The notes under the pieces are model-generated. The model was given only the letters and a program-made list of their open reading frames with translations. It ran no database searches and was not told where the DNA came from. A stretch of 36,964 nucleotides of DNA from SVQP01 sp045594445 (GTDB lineage Bacteria > Bacillota > Clostridia > Oscillospirales > CAG-272), in contig JAZNYL010000124.1 of NCBI GenBank assembly GCA_045594445.1, positions 1 to 36,964 on the forward strand. The letters run 5' to 3'. Position numbers and translations under genes: made by a program. This document shows positions 1 to 7,037 of the stretch, piece by piece (within the stretch, counting starts at the first letter, position 1; every line of letters begins with the position of its first letter).

Positions 1-352
1 CTGCAAGCGTTTTGACTTTCAAAAATCAGCAATTTGTTGCAGATTTTTGAAAGTTCGACTACGAAAACATCCACACGGGATGTTTTCTCCGCTCAGGATG
101 ACACGAGGGGTATTGCGCTTTTCCCGCTTATTCCGCAGCCCGATTGCCTTGCTCTTTTTTTTTTACTTCTTTTTGATCAAGCTCCTTGCAAATAAAGATA
201 ATGAACTCTATGTGAACAAACACCGTCAAAAATCCGAAAAATGCGGCAAATCAAACTTGTTTTTTTGCAAAAATCAAGCAAAAAGGGGGCAATAACCTTC
301 AAAATAACGCATGTTTGACAACAAAAAATCTTAAGAATCGCGCCTGTGCGTA
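1..352. repeat. Gene-free stretch with two tandem hairpins
   Basis: No convincing gene. Two strong inverted repeats lie back to back. The first has 13-bp arms at 15-27 and 42-54 (ACTTTCAAAAATC and its complement), with an inner 4-bp stem GCAA/TTGC around TTTG. The second has perfect 10-bp arms at 63-72 and 78-87 (GAAAACATCC) with a 5-nt loop. Neither is followed by a clean U-tract. They look like remnants of repetitive palindromic elements rather than terminators of a known gene, but the upstream gene lies outside the window. The rest, up to the promoter near 353, is A/T-rich and featureless. Confidence 0.5.
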
Positions 353-361
353 TGCTATAAT
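353..361 (+). promoter_or_regulatory. Extended -10 promoter element for the 402 gene
   Basis: TGC followed by TATAAT (353-361) is a perfect extended -10 element 41 bp upstream of the start codon at 402. A TTGACA occurs at 315-320, but the 35-bp gap is too long for it to act as the matching -35. The promoter probably relies on the extended -10. Confidence 0.5.
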
Positions 362-401
362 GGAAACGTTACGCTCAATAAAAGCATTGGAGGATGGCGT
401 T

Positions 402-668
402 ATGACGCAGAATCAATCGGAGCTGCAGGTCTGCTATGCAGAATATTTCGTTGGAGATCACAAGGTACGGGCAACGCTGCAAGCGCGCCCGCAGGGGCTT
501 ACGGTGCGTTATGAGATCGTGCTGGAGCAAGATGGTGAGATCGGGATATGCGATCTCGGCACAGACGCACGTTCCGCACGTGATCTTTATATGCGCGTGG
601 TATGGGGTGCCGTCAGTCTTTGCACGCTTGCTGACGTTGTGCAGGATCATTCGGGGACGCTTTTTTAA
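402..668 (+). CDS. Small protein, tentatively DUF6514-like
   Basis: This 88-residue protein starts at ATG 402, chosen because GGAGG (389-393) lies 8 nt upstream; a longer frame open from 315 has no ribosome binding site. The body looks like a short beta-rich domain (VRYEIVLEQDGEIGICDL) followed by a helix and a C-terminal DVVQDH segment. That order, a strand reading YxIxLE, an aspartate-rich turn, a helix and then L-x-DVVxD, recalls the small DUF6514 proteins of clostridia, which have no known function. There is no signal peptide or membrane segment. An extended -10 promoter sits just upstream. The family call is from memory and tentative; that it is a gene is well supported by the promoter, ribosome binding site and compact layout. 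Confidence 0.6.
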   Translation: MTQNQSELQVCYAEYFVGDHKVRATLQARPQGLTVRYEIVLEQDGEIGICDLGTDARSARDLYMRVVWGAVSLCTLADVVQDHSGTLF

Positions 669-713
669 ACCGGATATGTTATGATAAGGCTACCAAGGTA
701 TTAAGGAGGCTTT

Positions 714-1628
714 ATGGCAAATACATATCAGGCAAATTATTTTACAGGTCAGCAGCTTGACGATCACATGGCAAAGGTGCTGGACAAGAGCTTTGCGGGG
801 CAGGGACTTGAGCTGGATGAGAACGGCGTTCTGCACAATACCACCCCGGGTTATGGCGTGCTTGTCAAAACCTACGTTCATACGATCAATAAAGAAGCGC
901 ATCCCGAAGCGATTGATCTCACCACTGGGTATTTTACGGTACCCTCACATGGCTTTACGGACAATCAAAAGGTGTTTGTGGCAGTCAACGAGCCGTATCA
1001 TCTTTCCCAGCCGTATCAATATCTGCCCAAGGGGCTGTTGCTTGGCGGCGTACCGTCGCGCACGGCGCAAATCTACTATATTCGGTTGATAGACAGCAAT
1101 ACGTTCGGATTGTCGACCGAGAAGGACGGAACAATTCAGACGTATACCCAACGCAGCACTATGGATCTGACCAAATTTCACTTTGAGCAATATCGGCAAA
1201 TTGCGCTGAAGCTGGACGGGCTTCCCGATCTGACCGATGCACTGATCGTGATCGAGGGAAGATACGCTCACGCGTGCCGTTTTGTTGAGACCAACGGAAG
1301 GATCAATGATTCCGGGTATTACGGATTTGTTGAGTTTGATGATAACAACGATCCCGGCTCACGTTTGGGAGATTCGTGGATCGGTGCACAGGGTGGCTGG
1401 GGTAGCGTATACGTCACGATAGAATTCAAGCGCATCGGCGCAAATCACCTTTTGCAAACCAAGATCGAGGACACGTTTTGCTTTACCGAAAACAATATGG
1501 GAACCGCTTACCACAGCCGTTCGTACATACACCGCGCCATGGAGACGGGCACGTTCAATGAAATCCAGCTCCATACGTACAACGCCATGTTCAACGGAAC
1601 CACCGTTCGGGTGTACGCAAAGGCTTGA
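714..1628 (+). CDS. Phage tail-fibre-like protein outside any phage cluster
   Basis: This 304-residue protein starts at ATG 714 behind AAGGAGG (703-709). The middle section (DLTTGYFTVPSHGFTDNQ, then a segment ending IDSNTFGLS) has the repeated pattern of phage tail and baseplate proteins, where short beta-domains describe a value range and its default. The C-terminus (FNEIQLHTYNA...FNGTTVRVYAKA) matches the usual ending of phage tail-fibre or receptor-binding proteins, in which a jelly-roll-like domain closes with a G-TVRVYG-like strand. There is no signal peptide. It stands alone between a small unknown gene and a GH39 gene, about 5.6 kb from the capsid cassette at 7217-15900, which itself lacks a fibre gene. 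It may be a relic of the same phage or an independent domesticated fibre. The phage-like nature is likely; its present role is unknown. Confidence 0.55.
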   Translation: MANTYQANYFTGQQLDDHMAKVLDKSFAGQGLELDENGVLHNTTPGYGVLVKTYVHTINKEAHPEAIDLTTGYFTVPSHGFTDNQKVFVAVNEPYHLSQPYQYLPKGLLLGGVPSRTAQIYYIRLIDSNTFGLSTEKDGTIQTYTQRSTMDLTKFHFEQYRQIALKLDGLPDLTDALIVIEGRYAHACRFVETNGRINDSGYYGFVEFDDNNDPGSRLGDSWIGAQGGWGSVYVTIEFKRIGANHLLQTKIEDTFCFTENNMGTAYHSRSYIHRAMETGTFNEIQLHTYNAMFNGTTVRVYAKA

Positions 1629-1653
1629 CACCACGGGCGAAATGAGATATAAT
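1625..1653 (+). promoter_or_regulatory. Consensus sigma-A promoter for the GH39 gene
   Basis: TTGACA (1625-1630), a 17-bp spacer and TATAAT (1648-1653) match the consensus perfectly. The -35 overlaps the stop codon of the preceding gene, so the GH39 gene is transcribed separately. Confidence 0.85.
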
Positions 1654-1668
1654 GATTATATATCTCAT
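1642..1668. promoter_or_regulatory. Palindromic operator candidate over the GH39 promoter
   Basis: Perfect 10-bp arms ATGAGATATA (1642-1651) and TATATCTCAT (1659-1668) are separated by 7 bp. The left arm covers most of the -10 box (1648-1653) and the right arm covers the expected transcription start. This is the geometry of a repressor site that would block polymerase. The regulator is not evident in the window. Confidence 0.55.
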
Positions 1669-1685
1669 GAAAAGAGGCAACACCA

Positions 1686-2996
1686 ATGAAACAGATCAAG
1701 GTGGATTTTTCCAATATTCAGGGCAGGATCAAGCCTTTGCACGGTGTCAATAACGCGCCGGAGCCCGACTGCGAGGAGGGCTATCGCGACGTGCTTGCCA
1801 AGGCGGGCATTCCTTTCGTGCGTCTGCACGATATGGGAGGGCACTATGCCGCATCCCGATACGTGGATATTGCCAACGTGTTTCCGGATTTTTCCAAGGA
1901 CCCGGAAGATCCCGCGAGCTATGATTTTGCGTTTACCGATTGGCTGATTGCCGATCTTTACAGACAGGGCTGCGAGGTGGTGTACCGCCTTGGCTGCAGC
2001 ATTGAGCCCGAGCATTTTATCAAGCCGCGCAATATCATTCCGCCCACGGATAATCTCAAATGGGCACGCATTTGCGAGGGCATCATCCGCCACTATAACG
2101 AGGGCTGGGCGAACGGTTTTCATTTTGGGATCCGCTATTGGGAGCTCTGGAACGAGCCGGACAACACGCCCGATCCCATGGACAGCCCCATGTGGCGCGG
2201 CACACCCGAGCAGTTTTACGCGCTCTACGAGACGGCTTCGCTTTATCTGAAGCAGCGTTTTCCCGATCTGATGATCGGCGGCTACGGTAGCTGTGGCTTT
2301 TACGCGATCCTTGGCGGTTACGTCAAGGCTGCCAACAGCTCGGAGAGAACCGAGCATTTCGTGGACTTTTTCCACGGATTTTTGCAGCATATCAAGGAAA
2401 AGGGATGTCCTCTGGACTTCTTCTCCTGGCACTCCTACGCGGATGCGCAGAGCAACGTCGCCTTTGCCGCTTATGCGCGCAAGACGCTGGACGAATACGG
2501 ATATACGCATACTGAAATGCACCTCAACGAGTGGAATCCCGGGCGTGACGTGCGTGGCACGACGCAGGATCTGGCCAATATTGCGCAGATGCTGTGCCGC
2601 ATGCATGCAACAGACCTGCAGGTCATGAATTATTATGACGCGCAGCCTTGGTCCACCTATGCAGGCGTTTACGACGCCAACAAGCGCGGTATCGCACCGG
2701 CGTATTACGCGTTCGTGTACTATAACGCTCTGTACCGTTTTGGCAGTTGCGTAGCAATGGAAGGCGATTGTGCAGACGCACTTGCCGCGACCGATGGTAA
2801 GATTGGTGCGGTGCTGCTTGCCAATCCCGCAGCACAAGAGCAGCAGATCACGCTTTCGTGGGAAGGACTTACGGGAATCGCCACGCTGCAGCTCACCATG
2901 GCCGATTGCTCGCAGGTCAAGCAAAAGCTGGAAGGGGAGAGAAACGTGCTCGTCACCGTTCCTGCGCAAAGCGCGGTGCTGGTAACCGTTGAATAA
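1686..2996 (+). CDS. GH39-type glycoside hydrolase (beta-xylosidase-like)
   Basis: The 436-residue protein has the layout of family GH39 retaining glycosidases: a TIM barrel followed by a short beta-sandwich. The acid/base glutamate is visible in the WNEPD motif (E157) and the nucleophile glutamate in HLNEWN (E282). Both are the expected residues for clan GH-A, and other barrel motifs (FVRLHD, SWHSYAD) are present. GH39 enzymes are mainly beta-xylosidases or alpha-L-iduronidases; the bacterial context favours a xylosidase-like activity, but substrate cannot be read from sequence. There is no signal peptide, so it should act in the cytoplasm on imported oligosaccharides. The start at 1686 follows AAAGAGG (1671-1677). 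It has its own consensus promoter overlaid by a palindrome, and a strong terminator follows, so it is monocistronic. Confidence 0.85.
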   Translation: MKQIKVDFSNIQGRIKPLHGVNNAPEPDCEEGYRDVLAKAGIPFVRLHDMGGHYAASRYVDIANVFPDFSKDPEDPASYDFAFTDWLIADLYRQGCEVVYRLGCSIEPEHFIKPRNIIPPTDNLKWARICEGIIRHYNEGWANGFHFGIRYWELWNEPDNTPDPMDSPMWRGTPEQFYALYETASLYLKQRFPDLMIGGYGSCGFYAILGGYVKAANSSERTEHFVDFFHGFLQHIKEKGCPLDFFSWHSYADAQSNVAFAAYARKTLDEYGYTHTEMHLNEWNPGRDVRGTTQDLANIAQMLCRMHATDLQVMNYYDAQPWSTYAGVYDANKRGIAPAYYAFVYYNALYRFGSCVAMEGDCADALAATDGKIGAVLLANPAAQEQQITLSWEGLTGIATLQLTMADCSQVKQKLEGERNVLVTVPAQSAVLVTVE

Positions 2997-3006
2997 ATGT
3001 TAACCA

Positions 3007-3040
3007 AAAAGAGCCGACGCATCGCGTTGGCTCTTTTTTA
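3007..3040. terminator. Bidirectional intrinsic terminator
   Basis: AAAAAGAGCCGACGC and GCGTTGGCTCTTTTT form a 15-bp stem with one G-T pair and A/T tracts on both sides. It lies between the convergent GH39 and SanA/YdcF-like genes and serves both. Confidence 0.85.
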
Positions 3041-3721
3041 TTGATCATTAGTCACGTCGCCGCTTTGGTCAAGCGAAATGGGATCGCCGAGGTAAGTGGG
3101 CTCGGGCTTGAACAAAGAATATGCCATGTCCTTGATGCGGGCAAGCATCTCGCGCACGTCACGCTTGGTCTGTCCTGCGTAGGAGCGCAGGTCGGCGCTG
3201 ACGCCGTATGCCTCGATCCCGAGTGCGTTTGCAACGTAAAGCGCGCGGTGCAGGTGATATTCCTGGGTGACGATCACGATTTTTTCAGCGCCGAAGATCT
3301 CCTTTGCGCGATAGATCGACTCATAGGTGGAAAAACCCGCGTGATCCATGAAAATATCCTCGCTCGGCACGCCTGCCGCGATGGCGCAGGATTTCATGGT
3401 GTTGACCTCGTCGTATTCTTTTTGCCCGTGGTCGCCGCTCATGAGCAGCTTGGGGGAGGCACCATTCTGATAAAGCGAGACTCCCATGCTGATACGGTCG
3501 GCCAGCATGTCGCTGGGGGTGCCGTCGGCCTTGACAAGGCAACCGAGCACGATGATGCAGTCCACATCATTAAGCGTTGTGGCTTCTTCGGGGGAGAGAA
3601 TTCTCTGCGCTGTGCTGCCTTTGACGCACGCATTGGCAATCAGCATGGCGCTGCTGCCGAGAATGGCCAGGACAAGCATGCAGCAAGCTGCAATCAACAG
3701 AATTTTGATCGGCTTTTTCAC
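3038..3721 (-). CDS. SanA/YdcF-like membrane-anchored DUF218 protein
   Basis: This 227-residue protein begins with a cytoplasmic MKKPIK and one hydrophobic helix (about residues 7-29), then carries a DUF218 domain. The family features are visible: DCIIVLGCLVKADG, a glycine-rich LLMSGDHG segment, and IVIVTQEYHLHRALYVA near the end of the fold. SanA and YdcF relatives are anchored by one helix with the domain outside and are linked to envelope integrity or vancomycin exclusion; the biochemical reaction is not established. The start codon is GTG at 3721, supported by GAGGTG about 6 nt upstream; the next candidates are internal. Its promoter (3760-3788) diverges from that of the neighbouring glycosidase. 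The C-terminal tail after residue 200 is low in recognisable motifs. Confidence 0.75.
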   Translation of the reverse strand: MKKPIKILLIAACCMLVLAILGSSAMLIANACVKGSTAQRILSPEEATTLNDVDCIIVLGCLVKADGTPSDMLADRISMGVSLYQNGASPKLLMSGDHGQKEYDEVNTMKSCAIAAGVPSEDIFMDHAGFSTYESIYRAKEIFGAEKIVIVTQEYHLHRALYVANALGIEAYGVSADLRSYAGQTKRDVREMLARIKDMAYSLFKPEPTYLGDPISLDQSGDVTNDQ

Positions 3722-3759
3722 GGGAACACCTCGCTTGTTTTCAAAATAGTGAATATCTT

Positions 3760-3788
3760 ATTTTAGCATACGATCGGTATGAAATCAA
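3760..3788 (-). promoter_or_regulatory. Promoter of the SanA/YdcF-like gene
   Basis: On the minus strand TTGATT (3783-3788), a 17-bp spacer and TAAAAT (3760-3765), with TGC just before the -10, form a good extended sigma-A promoter. Confidence 0.7.
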
Positions 3789-3824
3789 GCATATATTGTG
3801 AATTTGTGAAGGAAGGCAGAAGGA

Positions 3825-3853
3825 TTGACACGAGCCCTGCGTTTTGCTATAAT
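3825..3853 (+). promoter_or_regulatory. Promoter of the GH-D-like glycosidase gene
   Basis: TTGACA (3825-3830), a 17-bp spacer ending TGC, and TATAAT (3848-3853) form a perfect consensus promoter with an extended -10. Confidence 0.85.
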
Positions 3854-3887
3854 ATAACGTAGTAATGACAGAAAGAAAGGAGACGCC

Positions 3888-5354
3888 ATGAATCTGATAC
3901 CGAGTAAAAGCGAATACAGCATGTCCTACTTTTGCACCTGGCGGACGCAAAGTATTCTGGCGGCCGAGGATGGACGAGCAAGTGGGCGCGACATGATGGA
4001 CGAGCAGCATTTGTTTGGCTCTGACGGCTTTGTTCATGGGTATGCAGACGTGCGAGGGGAGTTGTATCTTGTCTTGGACGACGGCTGGGACGTAGACTAT
4101 GGTGTCAATCCCGATACGGATGCTGCTTGCTTTGGCTCTTTTGAAATGAGTGAGCACAAATTTCCGTCCGTCAAGGGCTTGTCGCCCGCAGAGCGTCTTT
4201 TGGTTATCAATCAGCGAGTCAAGTCTTACGGTTGGAAAGGCATTGGGCTTTGGGTTGCAGCGCAGAGGAGTGCCGAGGATTATGACGAGCCCTTTAAAGA
4301 GAGCGATCTTGCTTATTGGCAGGAGCGCATTTTGTGGTGTCGCGAGGCGGGTGTGGAATACTGGAAGGTGGATTGGGGCACGCATGCTGACGACGTTGCC
4401 TTTCGAAAAGCTCTGACAAGCCTTGCAAAGGAGCTTTATCCCGCGCTGATCATCGAGCATGCGGCCTGCATGCTGCCGCTCAATGCGCCCGAGCATCTGA
4501 GCGACGCGTTACGCGGCCGCTATGCAGGCGAGCAGCACGCGCACGAGATCGTAAAGCAAGCGATCGGCTTTTCACAGGTGTTTCGCAGCTACGACGTGAT
4601 CAGCGCCTTGTCCGTGCCTACCACGCTGGATCGGTTGGCAACTTTGCTTGCAGACGCCAAGGGCTTGATCAACGGCGAGGACGAATGCTATATCAATGCT
4701 GCGCTGGGGTGCTCGTTGGGAGTGATGCGCAGCCACTATGATACCGGAAAAATTCAAGAGGTGGGGGATGACCTTGCCTACCGTCCGGACGAGGTCACGG
4801 CTGCGTTGCGCTGGCAGCGAATTGCGCCGCCTTTTGTGGGTACTGTTCTTGTGTGCAGCGAGGAGATCTTGTTTGATGAGCAGTATTTTGCGCCCGGATC
4901 GACCTGGTATGGCAGCGTGTGGGGAAAAACGGTGCGTCAAGGCGCGCCTGCCGTGATTGCGCGCAATCTGCCGCTTGACTCTGTATGGGTGGAGGGCAAG
5001 AAAAAGCCGTACGTGGTTGCATCGGTGCATCCGAACGGTACGTACAGCGTCAGCGTGCAGCCCCGTATAATTGACGGTGTTCGTTCATATCCCGAGGCAT
5101 GCGTGCATTGCCGTATCCCCGATGGCGTGAACACGATCGGTGTGCTTGGCGTTGGCTGTGACGTGGTTTTGCATCTGCCGCGTGTGCCCAAAAAGGTGTA
5201 CGTGCAAAGCTTGCTTGCCGATCATGCCTTTGAGCTGACCGAGGGCATACAGGGTAAAACGATCACGATCACCAAGGGATTCGCCCGTCGGGTGTTTGGC
5301 GGCAAGGATCAGTCCGTGCCCGCGCTGATGATGCACGTGGAGTGGGTTGACTAA
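3888..5354 (+). CDS. Clan GH-D-like glycoside hydrolase (alpha-galactosidase-related), family uncertain
   Basis: This 488-residue protein looks like a distant member of the GH27/GH36 clan of retaining alpha-glycosidases. VLDDGWDVDYG (62-72) matches the DDGW strand of the barrel. VEYWKVDWG holds an aspartate (D162) at the usual nucleophile position of the YxKxD motif, and VFRSYDVIS holds D236 at a plausible acid/base position. A C-terminal beta-sandwich follows from about residue 395. It lacks the large N-terminal sandwich of ordinary GH36 enzymes, unlike the full-length GH36 at 15962. There is no signal peptide, so it is probably cytoplasmic. The start at 3888 follows AAGGAG with good spacing. 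It has its own consensus promoter, and a small terminator hairpin follows. The fold is fairly likely; substrate and exact family are not known. Confidence 0.6.
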   Translation: MNLIPSKSEYSMSYFCTWRTQSILAAEDGRASGRDMMDEQHLFGSDGFVHGYADVRGELYLVLDDGWDVDYGVNPDTDAACFGSFEMSEHKFPSVKGLSPAERLLVINQRVKSYGWKGIGLWVAAQRSAEDYDEPFKESDLAYWQERILWCREAGVEYWKVDWGTHADDVAFRKALTSLAKELYPALIIEHAACMLPLNAPEHLSDALRGRYAGEQHAHEIVKQAIGFSQVFRSYDVISALSVPTTLDRLATLLADAKGLINGEDECYINAALGCSLGVMRSHYDTGKIQEVGDDLAYRPDEVTAALRWQRIAPPFVGTVLVCSEEILFDEQYFAPGSTWYGSVWGKTVRQGAPAVIARNLPLDSVWVEGKKKPYVVASVHPNGTYSVSVQPRIIDGVRSYPEACVHCRIPDGVNTIGVLGVGCDVVLHLPRVPKKVYVQSLLADHAFELTEGIQGKTITITKGFARRVFGGKDQSVPALMMHVEWVD

Positions 5355-5364
5355 CATACAGGAA

Positions 5365-5386
5365 AAAATCCCCTTGGCGGGATTTT
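5365..5386 (+). terminator. Terminator-like hairpin after the glycosidase gene
   Basis: Perfect 8-bp arms AAAATCCC and GGGATTTT surround a 6-nt loop 10 bp after the stop codon. The stem itself ends in TTTT. It is A/T-rich and so a moderate terminator, the first of three tandem hairpins before sigG. Confidence 0.5.
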
Positions 5387-5396
5387 GCATACAAAA

Positions 5397-5449
5397 TGCC
5401 CGAAAGGGCAAAACTCCCTTTGACGGAATACGCGTCAAGGGGAGTTTTT
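5397..5449 (+). promoter_or_regulatory. sigG leader hairpins that bury the ribosome binding site
   Basis: Two hairpins abut. The first is TGCCC-GAAA-GGGCA (5397-5410), a 5-bp stem with a GNRA-type loop. The second pairs 5411-5425 (AAACTCCCTTTGACG) with 5433-5447 (CGTCAAGGGGAGTTT): 15 bp, one G-U pair, a 7-nt loop. The entire ribosome binding site AAGGGGAG (5437-5444) is in its right arm, and the start codon begins 3 nt after the stem. The stem is followed by a run of T, so it also looks like an intrinsic terminator. In Bacillus subtilis, mRNA secondary structure is known to dampen sigG translation, so a similar role is reasonable here. I could not identify a sigma-F or sigma-G promoter upstream with confidence. 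Confidence 0.75.
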
Positions 5450-6223
5450 ATGTATTATAACAAAGTGGAAATATGCGGAGTCAACACCTCCAAGCTGGCG
5501 ATCTTGACCGACGAGCAAAAGACCGATCTTTTGAGGCGCACCAAGGCGGGTGATGCGGTGGCGCGTCAAGAGCTGATCTACGGAAATCTGCGCTTGGTGC
5601 TGTCCATCATTCAGCGCTTTGCAGGCCGCAAGGAGAATATGGACGACCTTTTTCAGGTGGGCTGCATTGGTCTTGTCAAGGCGGTGGACAACTTCAACAT
5701 TGAGCTGGATGTCAAGTTTTCCACCTACGCCGTGCCCATGATCATCGGTGAGATCCGACGCTATCTGCGCGACAACAACACCATCCGCATCAGCCGTTCA
5801 ATCAGAGATCTTGCATACAGATCGCTGCAGGCAAGGGAAGAACTGATCAGGGAAAAGCAACGCGAGCCGAGCGCGCAGGAGATTGCGGACAAGATCGGTG
5901 AGAAAAAGGAGGCGGTGCTGCGCGCCATGGAGGCGGTTGTGGAGCCGATCTCGCTTTACGAGCCGGTGTTTAACGAAAACGGCGACACGCTGTATGTCAT
6001 AGATCAGCTCAGCGACCGCACCTCGGGCGACGACGCTTGGCTGGAAAACATTGCGCTCAAGGAGGCCATGCGCGCGCTTTCCGAGCGTGAGCGCAATATC
6101 ATTGCCATGCGCTTTTACAAAAACAAGACGCAGATGGAGATTGCCGAGGAGATCGGTATTTCGCAAGCGCAGGTGTCGCGCCTTGAAAAGGGCGCTTTGG
6201 AGAAAATACGGAAACAAATGTGA
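5450..6223 (+). CDS. sigG: RNA polymerase sporulation-specific sigma factor sigma-G
   Basis: The 257-residue protein is a typical sigma-G, the late forespore sigma factor. It begins MYYNKVEICGVNTSKL, the family's characteristic N-terminus. Region 2 (YGNLRLVLSIIQRFAGR, DDLFQVGCIGLVKAVDNF, KFSTYAVPMIIGEIRRYLRDN) and region 4 (LSERERNIIAMRFYKNKTQMEIAEEIGISQAQVSRLE) are intact. Length matches the usual 260 or so residues. The start at 5450 is preferred over an in-frame ATG at 5396 because it gives the conserved N-terminus and lies 5 nt after AAGGGGAG. That ribosome binding site is locked in a 15-bp hairpin. Unlike the usual arrangement, no spoIIG genes (sigE, spoIIGA) are seen upstream; a glycosidase gene is there instead. 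A palindromic repeat begins right at the stop codon. Confidence 0.95.
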   Translation: MYYNKVEICGVNTSKLAILTDEQKTDLLRRTKAGDAVARQELIYGNLRLVLSIIQRFAGRKENMDDLFQVGCIGLVKAVDNFNIELDVKFSTYAVPMIIGEIRRYLRDNNTIRISRSIRDLAYRSLQAREELIREKQREPSAQEIADKIGEKKEAVLRAMEAVVEPISLYEPVFNENGDTLYVIDQLSDRTSGDDAWLENIALKEAMRALSERERNIIAMRFYKNKTQMEIAEEIGISQAQVSRLEKGALEKIRKQM

Positions 6224-6307
6224 AAAGCGGGCGAACCCAGTTCGCCCCTACGGTGTTACCAATCATTTGACGGTGATTTGTAGGGGCGACCTGCGGTCGC
6301 CCGCTTT
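6224..6307. repeat. 84-bp MITE/REP-like inverted repeat abutting sigG
   Basis: 28-bp arms at 6224-6251 and 6280-6307 match at 25 of 28 positions as inverted repeats, starting AAAGCGGGCGA and ending CGCCCCTAC. Each arm is itself palindromic (GGGCGA...TCGCCC). The element starts at the base after the sigG stop codon and ends 16 bp before the stop of the convergent repressor gene, so it may also work as a bidirectional terminator. A GTAGGG-containing arm recurs at 25133, suggesting a repeat family. Confidence 0.65.
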
Positions 6308-6323
6308 ATATGTGAATTTTTGC

Positions 6324-6977
6324 TTATTTGATTTCGGATTGAAACGCTACTGCCTTGCCCAGGATATGGATCTCGTCAAGCTCTGGGCCCATGAACACCA
6401 GCGGCTCGTACTTGGGGTTTTCGGGTGTCAGAATCAGCTTGGATTTTTCGGGGTAGTAGTACACGCGCTTGAGCGTGGCCTCGTCCTCAATGACCACAGC
6501 TGCGATCTCGCCGTTTGCCACCATGTCGCTCTTTTTGATAAACACGATGTCACCGTCCTGAATGCGCGCACCGATCATGCTGTCGCCCTTGGCGCGCAGG
6601 CAAAAGTCGGCGTCCAAATTGGTGCCCGACATAACAAAGCTATCGTGCTCCTCGTCAGTCAGTATAGGCTTGCCGCAGGCAATCTCGCCCAGCACGGGAA
6701 TGCGGCGGCGCTCGATGGGGAAGATATCGGGATAATTGGGAATTGCGCTCCCTGTGCGCTCCATGGGCACGTCGTAACCCTCCAGCCACAGGTCGGAAAC
6801 GTCCAGCGCGCGCGCCAGCTTGTGCATGGCGTCAGCTTTGGGCACGTAGATGCCGTTGGTATATTGGCTGATTCTTGCCTTGGAAAGGCCCGTCTGGCGG
6901 GCAAGCTCAACGGCGCGCATACCGCGCGCGTCCATAGCGGTGCGAAGTCGGTCGGTAAAGGTATTTGTAAGCTCCAT
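6324..6977 (-). CDS. LexA/CI-type repressor (XRE helix-turn-helix plus S24 autoprotease)
   Basis: This 217-residue protein has an N-terminal XRE helix-turn-helix (about 8-63; ELARQTGLSKARISQYTNG) and a C-terminal S24 LexA-like autoprotease. The catalytic serine is in KGDSMIG (S133) and the lysine in ATLKRVYYY (K170). The likely self-cleavage site is C101-G102 in GEIACGKP. Such repressors are cut when RecA is activated by DNA damage, which induces the prophage. The start at 6977 is chosen for GGAG 9 nt upstream; a longer frame to 7037 would run into the promoter. It diverges from the phage head cassette, shares an operator-rich region of about 240 bp with it, and is probably autoregulated. Its XRE-type N-terminus makes it a phage repressor rather than host LexA. 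Confidence 0.9.
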   Translation of the reverse strand: MELTNTFTDRLRTAMDARGMRAVELARQTGLSKARISQYTNGIYVPKADAMHKLARALDVSDLWLEGYDVPMERTGSAIPNYPDIFPIERRRIPVLGEIACGKPILTDEEHDSFVMSGTNLDADFCLRAKGDSMIGARIQDGDIVFIKKSDMVANGEIAAVVIEDEATLKRVYYYPEKSKLILTPENPKYEPLVFMGPELDEIHILGKAVAFQSEIK

Positions 6978-7008
6978 AAGAGAGACTCCTTTTTTTCGTT
7001 GTATTTTC

Positions 7009-7037
7009 ATTATAAATGAGAGTTTAGCAAATGTCAA
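7009..7037 (-). promoter_or_regulatory. Repressor-gene promoter with an embedded operator
   Basis: On the minus strand TTGACA (7032-7037), a 17-bp spacer and TATAAT (7009-7014) are a perfect consensus. A GTTTAGCAA copy (7022-7030, plus-strand reading) lies inside the spacer, consistent with autorepression. Confidence 0.85.

Noticed and set aside
47..295. 82-residue open frame on the plus strand
   Set aside because: It runs through two repeat-derived hairpins, has no ribosome binding site and ends in low-complexity sequence.
315..361. TTGACA at 315 with TATAAT at 356 as one promoter
   Set aside because: The spacer is 35 bp; only the extended -10 is retained.
1665..2969. 434-residue frame antisense to GH39
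   Set aside because: It is the mirror of a well-supported coding frame with intact catalytic motifs, and has no promoter or ribosome binding site.
5355..5394. CATACA-like sequences as a sigma-F/sigma-G -10 for sigG
   Set aside because: No acceptable -35 (GHATR-type) was found at the right spacing, so the call would be unsupported.
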